From Xyrauchen texanus (Eukaryota > Chordata > Actinopteri > Cypriniformes > Catostomidae): a stretch of DNA of 64,000 nucleotides. This document shows positions 58,145-64,000 of the stretch, piece after piece; position 1 is the stretch's first letter, and every line of letters begins with the position of its first letter. The position numbers and the translations under genes are program-made. The stretch spans positions 15,893,900 through 15,957,899 of the forward strand of contig NC_068320.1 of NCBI RefSeq assembly GCF_025860055.1, written 5' to 3'. The notes under the pieces were generated by a model. The model was not told where the DNA came from. It searched no databases and saw only the letters and a list, made by a program, of their open reading frames with translations.

Positions 58145-58260
58145 TTTCGTTTAGGGACTCCTAGTGTCACTACATCGACACAATGCCGAGTGAGTGACAG
58201 AAGAGGAACATCTCGGTTACTGTCATAACCTACATTCCCTGATGTAGGGAACGAGATGTT
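58145..58260. repeat. DIRS internal complementary region (2.7 kb copy)
   Basis: TAGTGTCACTACATCGACAC, then GAGTGAGTGACAGAAGAGGA, is the complement of the left end including the part clipped off there. AACCTACATTCCCTGATGTA, then GGGAACGAGATGTTGT, corresponds to the lost right end. The ICR thus preserves what both clipped ends looked like. Confidence 0.78.
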
Positions 58261-58420
58261 GTATCCCTCTTGCCACAGGCTGTACTACACCGCTGTAATG
58301 TCTGGGACCTTCGGTACTGTCTCGGCTCCTCAACACAAAACCTGAATGAGCTCAGCATTCCAGCTCCCTTTTATACCCGTATGTCCGGAGGAGTGGCATA
58401 CAAATTCTTCTCGACATAGC

Positions 58421-59169
58421 TGATGCATATGCTTGTGCCATGGAATATGATCTACAGAATCATTGGTACCTGCAAGAATCTGGCTGATGGATATGTGCAG
58501 GTTGGGAATTATTCCTCCAGTGTAGATATTATGATCCTGTCAAGTGGGATGAAAAAGATGAGAGATGGAAATTGATGTAAAAGGGCAAATAGCTTTTCTT
58601 GCCAGAAAGATCCTGATAAACAAAAAAGGTTCACCTAGTTCACCAGCTAAGTTTTGCTATGGTTATGCTGATCCACCAGTTAGACCATCAACAAACTAGC
58701 ACTAACCAGCATGAAAAAAAAAAAAAAAATCAGCAGGTAAATCTAAAAAGAGTGTCCCTAAAAAATGCAAATCCAAAATCCCAGAATGATTATAATACTG
58801 CTCTCATTTTGATGCAATTAAGCTTGTTAATCCAGACCAAGAGTACTGGGAGAGGACAGAGTTTAAAAGTGCACACAAACACAGTGCTGATTTTTGGCCC
58901 CATTCTGCCTTTCATGAAAATTATTATTCACTTTTTTTTATTTATTTATTAAAAATACACATTTATTTAATAGATGCAGCCTAAGTCATTTAGCTGTTTT
59001 GTGCTTACTGCTATGCAAATGTATTTTTATAGAAAAATGCATGGAGCAATGAAAGTATTTATGAGATCAATTTGATCATGTACACACATTTACGGCAAAA
59101 ACAGATGCAATGGCACTCACTTATGGTGCAGGAATACAAACAATAAAACAGTGTCATGCCCTTATTGAA
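58421..59169. other. Unannotated stretch with CCAGC-rich imperfect repeats
   Basis: 58635-58735 has CACCAGCT/ACCAGCATG motifs similar to 40760-40880, followed by an A run. No gene is seen. Confidence 0.45.
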
Positions 59170-59410
59170 CACACTGTGTAGACACATTTGAATGTTTGGT
59201 TTTAAACGCTGGTTGATCCTTCTTTGGCAGCAGTAACTTCTATCAAATATTTCCGATAATTGCAGACCTGTACAATGGTTAGGGGAATTTATGTACCATT
59301 TCTCATAACAAAACTGTTCCAGTTAAGCAAAATGCTTGAGATATCTGGTGTGAATTGCTCTTGAGGTCATTCCAAAGCATCTCAATCAGGTTGTTGTGAC
59401 TTAGTTGAAG
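59170..59410 (-). pseudogene. Tc1-like transposase, extreme C-terminus
   Basis: On the minus strand the reading IEMLWNDLKSNSHQISQAF, then SVTAAKEGSTS-like codons near 59190-59220, resembles the end of Tc1-like transposases (the consensus has LW.DLK and AAKGGSTKY). The sequence is stop-ridden and lacks terminal repeats. A small fossil. Confidence 0.6.
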
Positions 59411-60216
59411 TTTAGTGAAGATTTTATAACCAAATTATGCAACAAGTCATGGTAAATTCACTTATGTTTTTCCCTGCAACTGTATATTCAATGTAAATCA
59501 ACATGAATTTGTTTGGTGGATGATACAGAAAATGTCTATATTCTTGGTCAGCTTGTCTTAAGAGATGTCTTTTTCTTGCTCTGCAAGGTTGACAGGATGT
59601 AGCCGTTGTCATGGAGATGCATCTGTTCTGGTGAAGTGGGCCTTAAGAGTGTTGAGGAACTCTTATTATTCATTAGAGTCTAATTTTATTGGTATAGACT
59701 CATTTAGGATCTTATTAGAGGGAAGCTTGATGAGTATCAAAGAATCGAATGACGTTATGGCCCAACATTTCACTGTTTCTCATTTATCTCTCTTCTTCGT
59801 TGTCTCTTTTCCAAACCAGTGTATCCAGTTATAGAAATATTCACTAAAACTAAAATTGGTTAGGCTTGTCAAAATGAGCTGGTATCAGAACTACCTGGAA
59901 TGCATGACAAGAACATCGTTTTATTAGATTCTCACTGACCCGCCATCTTTTCCATGAGAGAAATTGCTTGTACGTGGGCTGTGTGACACTTTCCTGTCTG
60001 TGAACTGCAGTAATGAATGACCTTGAGTATGGCTGATTCTTTTCTGTATATCAGGAGGGATATAATGAAAAGTACATGGATACACCAGTATTATCCAGTT
60101 TAACTCAGAGCACAACCCTTTGAAACCTTTCAAGACATTTGAAGTCTCTGTGAAAACAGCATGAGATCACTAGTGAAAATGCCTCTATTTTGCATAAAAT
60201 CTTTATTTGATGTTTA

Positions 60217-60389
60217 TTTACATTTATGCATTTGGCAGACACTTTTATCCAAAGTGACTTACAGGGCTCTTATTACAGGGAAAATCCCCCCAGAGCAACC
60301 TGGAGTTAAGTGCCTTGCTCAAGGACACAGTGGTGGTGGATGTGGGAGATTGAACCAGCAACCTTCTGCTTCCACTACGCCTCCACCAC
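60217..60389 (-). mobile_element. tRNA-derived SINE (HAmo-like), copy 3
   Basis: The same body and LINE-type tail as at 871-1075 and 45996-46198. Flanking TGTTTA at 60211-60216 and 60390-60395 is a possible target duplication. The head is partly eroded (TTGAACCAGCAACCTTCTGC on the plus strand covers the B-box region). Confidence 0.78.

Positions 60390-60395
<6 letters not shown>

Positions 60396-60441
<46 letters not shown>
60396..60441. repeat. (TA)n microsatellite
   Basis: A TA run right beside the SINE, followed by ATAGATATAGATA. Confidence 0.9.
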
Positions 60442-60447
<6 letters not shown>

Positions 60448-61069
60448 TAGATATAGATACACTCTGTATATACTCCGTCACTGCTGAAGGTAACAATTTG
60501 GCACAGTCTTCAGCTACTTCCCTCCCACCCAACCTGCTGTTAATATCTCCTTATCTCAAGACACAGGGCGACAGATGACACTTAGAGATACTTCACACTG
60601 TCTCATTTGCGCTGATGGCAGATTACAATCAACGGGTCAGGCGAATAATTAAAGAGGAAAGGGGATAGAGGGACAGATTGATGATGAAAGGATACAATTA
60701 TTAAAAGCATTGTACTGAAAGTAGCTTTAAGCTTTAAAGGAATATGCTCATCAACACCACCATCACCTTCTTCATCTTCATTCGTCTTAATGATTTGTGT
60801 TTGTTTGCATGATGTTTCCTCTTTTTCAGCTAATCAGGAGTATGGAGAAGTACTCTTGCTCTCCTGAGCTTTAAATAAGGCTAACGCTAAAGTCTGATCA
60901 GCATTCAGAATCAGTTCTCTTTCCACCAGTATACATGAAGAGATGACAAATATCTCACCAAGAATGTCATAAAAATTATTTCATCTGAGGTAAACATGGA
61001 AATCAGTAGGGACCTGGTAATAAAATGTTATATTGATAGTTAGGTCGCAATATGATAATATATCACCTT
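60442..61069. other. Unannotated stretch
   Basis: Nothing recognised. Confidence 0.55.
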
Positions 61070-61337
61070 TCTTGAGTACAATGAATTAAGGGCTTTAGAA
61101 ACCCTTCTTCATCTCGATTGGAGGGACAGGCTCTATCACGTCTTTGAGTAAGAGAGTCGTGAGCGGTGCGTAGACCCGAGGAACCAATGTGAGGCTGTGG
61201 GGAGAACGGAGGGTTCCAGTCCAGCCCCACGCTGACGGCGGCCCGGGCAAGCATGTCAGACATCTGGGTGTCAGCCTCAGACTGGGCGTGCTGGCCCGAA
61301 GGCGGCAGCCCAGTCGAGTCATCCGCGTCAGACATAC
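61070..61337 (-). pseudogene. DIRS-like fragment: gag N-terminal segment joined to RT start
   Basis: The minus-strand frame reads MSDADDSTGLPPSGQHAQSE, TQMSDMLARAAVSVGLDW (as in the 4.6 kb copy), then after about residue 50 (frame shifted) KDVIEPVPPIEMKKGF, the RT N-terminus as at 6860-6720. The rest of gag is missing. No terminal repeats are present. The junction is again different from the other copies. Confidence 0.75.
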
Positions 61338-61837
61338 AATTCTGAGGCTAAGTAAAGCTGAATTTGACATTTGTCAAGCTGTTATTTTTATCTAAAAAGA
61401 GACTTGGCTTCCTACAAAATGAAGCCAGATATTTCTACCCCTTTTAACTCACAGAGTGATTTCTGCCATTCAGTGAGAACAGCAGGGGTGTCCTTTATAC
61501 CAATGGCTGGTGTATCATTGACCTGCAAATTGTATTTGCTGATAGGTCACCATCTGTCACCCTGGACCAGCAGAGCGGGCCATGTGACAAAAAAAGTTTT
61601 CCCAGAAATGGCAACATGTAGATAGAGGGATATTTTGGGAGTTACAGGACAATTTACTCCCTTGAGGAAGCCAGATTTGACTGAATTCTGCCAAAAAAGA
61701 TTCTCACTGAGCTCTGACTAGCTCTCAGCATCAGATCCATCCACAAAGTCAATTATCTCAATCAGAGTTATTTTTAGCTATTTGAGAATGATAAAATTGG
61801 GTAAGCAGAGGAATATTAAAGCCATTGAGAATTAATC

Positions 61838-62405
61838 AAGTTTAAAGGAATAATCTGGATTTAATGCAAGTTGAGCTCAATCGAATCTCATTTGTGTAAT
61901 ATTGATTACCACAAAGATTTATTTTGACTTGTCCCAAAAAAACCACAAATGTAGGTTCCAGTAAGGCACTTTCAACTGAGGAGAATGGGGCCAATCTGTA
62001 AACATTAAAATACTCACTGTTTCAAAAGTATAGACACAAGACAAACAATATGCATGTTAACATGATTTTAGCATGAGAAAATCACTTACTAACCTTTTCT
62101 GTGTAAAGTTATAGCAAATTTTGCAACTTTGTTGCCATGACGATGTAATGCCAACAAACCCTAAAATGATGATTTAAACAACTTTACAGTCAAAACATTT
62201 TAAACTCAAAATATACATGACTTTTAACAGAAGAATTAATGTAAGTGCTTTTATAAAATTGTAAGCTTCACATTTCTGTCTTTAAACCCTCACTTCCAAT
62301 GTAAGTGTCTCACTGTAATTTAGATCTGTGCTTTTTTTTTTTAAAGAAAATGACGGTAACGTCAATTGATCTTAACTTGTATTGAACCTGGAAAATTCCT
62401 TTAAA
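61838..62405. mobile_element. MITE-like repeat, copy 2
   Basis: The same family as 45808-46525. It has AAAGGAATAATCTGGATTTA at the left, GTTGCCATGACGATGTAATG in the middle and ACCTGGAAAATTCCTTTAA at the right, so the ends are inverted (AAAGGAAT / ATTCCTTT). This copy has no SINE inside. Confidence 0.7.
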
Positions 62406-62646
62406 GGCCCCATGAAATCAAAATGGTAGTTTTGTGGCTTTTAGTTCATGTCTGTTAGCTCTGAATTCATTTATATGCTAGTGTACTCCAAAATGTTTTT
62501 TAAATGTACTTAGCAGATATGCACATTTAAAATGTTAAATCTTTCCCTTCTGGGAAAATAAACACAAAATACTGATGACTCATCTGACACACAGTATACT
62601 TCTTGTCCAATAAAATGCACTCTAGAATGAGAATGCCCCTTAAAAT

Positions 62647-64000
62647 GTCTAGGTTACTAGTGTAACTCCCGTTCCCTGATGGAGGGTACGAGACGTTGTG
62701 TCGATTGTGGTGACACAAGGGGCTACTTTCGAGAGCCTAAAATACCTCTGAATATGAAAAAGGCCAATGCTTAATTGGCGAACTGAATTTGCAGAATGTC
62801 CCGCCCCGGATATATGGGTATAAAAGGCAGGGATCGTGCATCTGTTCAGTCAGGTTCTGCACTGAGGAGCCGAGAATAAGGTTCGGCCATTACAGCGGCT
62901 TGGTACAGTGTTGTGGCAAGGGGAACACAACGTAACCTAGACGCTCCTCTTCTGTCACTCACTCGACATTGTGTCCCTATTCAATAGCGCCACCTTCACT
63001 GAACTGTGTTACGTGATCTGCTGGTGCTGGTGCAGCAAGCTGTAGTGTGCCAAAGGAGTATGGGCATAAGACTGCACGTAACCTTCCCCAATGCCCCACT
63101 AAGACGTCATATTGTTTTTATTAGGTTCCCGGCATCACCACCAAGGATTTCCCTTGAGGGGTGGGAACAAGAGACGTGACAAGCATGGGAGTAGGCCTCG
63201 CCAGACGCAGCCTTTTATCTCTCTATGTTTCTCATCATAGAGTGTTAGATGTGGCTGAGGCCATCTAGCTATAACATATCTCGGGGAAGGCGTTCTTTTC
63301 CAGTCCTATTCTTTTTTGGGGAAAAGACTCCACAGATACGACATCCTGCCCAGGCTGGGGAGGTGAAAATGTGGCAAATACGTCACATGGGCCTGTTATG
63401 CCACATATGGTATTGGCACGGTGGTAGGTCCTGCCTAATGAGGGAGGAGCTCTACAAACACGGCGACCGGGAGTGGTATTTCCTTTAAAGAAGCGACTGC
63501 AACGTTGCCATGGTCAGGCTCTCCCAATGAGAACATGAACCATTCATAAACACTGCCTCAGTGTATCGCAGCCCATAAATGTGAGGCAGCATATATGACC
63601 ATCAGAAGTGGAGAGATATCTACCGCATCCAGGAACTACACAAAGGCGGAAAGGTATCTTGAAAAAAACGCATCTTTAAAAAGACGTTCAACGCCAATGT
63701 GTAAACTCTTTTAGAGGAAGTATACTCTTTTAGGAAACACTGTCGAAGTGTCCAGGGGCGTGGACTGGACTGGCGTGCAGAGAAGGGAGAAAGCCGCTGA
63801 TAATGCACCGTAGGATCCAACTGCAATGCTCTTAAGAGGTGAGTGGAACAGTAGTGAGTGTCTCAGCTCGCTGAACACACAACCACTCGGCTCTGAAGAA
63901 AGAATCTGACTGAACAGATGCACAATCCCCGCCTTTTATACCCATATGTCCGGGGGCGGGACGTGTGAATTCTGTTCGCCAATTTGGCATTGGCCTTTTT
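62647..64000 (-). mobile_element. DIRS-like retrotransposon, short derivative running off the window
   Basis: The left end GTCTAGGTTACTAGTGTAAC starts an inverted repeat with GATATATGGGTATAAAAGGC. The ICR at about 62922-62990 contains the complement of both ends (GTAACCTAGAC joined to CTCCTCTTCTGTCACTCACT). 62990-63480 is the DIRS 3' UTR. 63490-63680 is a stop-ridden gag N-terminal Cys/His block, and 63690-64000 is the leader and most of the 5' inverted repeat. RT, RNase H and recombinase are all deleted, so the whole element would be only about 1.5 kb. Confidence 0.8.

Larger units (their letters stand above)
55742..58420 (+). mobile_element. DIRS-like retrotransposon, 2.7 kb, recombinase deleted, both ends clipped
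   Basis: The left inverted repeat (CACTCGACATTGTGTCGATG, CCGGACATACGGGTATAAAA) lacks the outer 17 bp or so (GACAGAAGAGGAAC is present only in the ICR). The order after it is gag, RT up to the start of RNase H, then directly 3' UTR, ICR (58145-58260) and a right inverted repeat that stops at about 58420, about 110 bp short of the true end. The recombinase is missing. Orientation is opposite to the 4.6 kb copy. Confidence 0.85.

Overview
This window looks like nuclear DNA of a teleost fish, most likely a cyprinid (carp/minnow) or close relative. The base is AT-rich with long microsatellites, and most recognisable sequence is transposable elements typical of such genomes: DIRS-like tyrosine-recombinase retrotransposons, Tc1-like and hAT-like DNA elements, tRNA-derived SINEs, L2/CR1-type LINEs and LTR elements. 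There is no bacterial-style gene organisation and no CRISPR array, and I found no tRNA or rRNA gene apart from tRNA-like SINE heads. Species assignment is inference.

One host gene is visible, on the minus strand: shisal1 (shisa-like 1). Its first coding exon (21983-22049, with 5'UTR to about 22159) and second coding exon (10379-10592) carry matching splice phases and canonical splice sites. Together they encode a signal peptide followed by the Cys-rich shisa-like ectodomain. The membrane-spanning exon was not found and presumably lies to the left of the window. A strong donor at 43934/43933 may end an upstream non-coding exon, in which case about 34 kb of the window is shisal1 gene body.

Layout: 1-3047 holds a small LTR element and a Tc1-like element split by a SINE and a hAT-like element. 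3048-10378 is intron with two pieces of a broken DIRS element. 10379-22159 holds the two coding exons and an 11.4 kb intron. 22160-43933 is repeat-rich and contains a 2.2 kb and a 4.6 kb DIRS element plus several solo LTRs and miniature inverted-repeat elements (MITEs). 43934-48535 is microsatellite-rich. 48536-53990 is an L2-like LINE interrupted by a 2.8 kb LTR element packed with 39-bp minisatellites. 55742-58420 and 62647-64000 are two further DIRS elements.

The most notable theme is the DIRS family. Eight pieces are present, each with a different internal deletion. Three keep the inverted terminal repeats and the internal complementary region (ICR) that in this group bridges the two ends. 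The 4.6 kb copy reads through 954 codons, but that frame is a composite of gag, reverse transcriptase, part of RNase H, about 180 residues out of frame, and recombinase. It is disabled by one in-frame stop, one frameshift and a gag-RT deletion.
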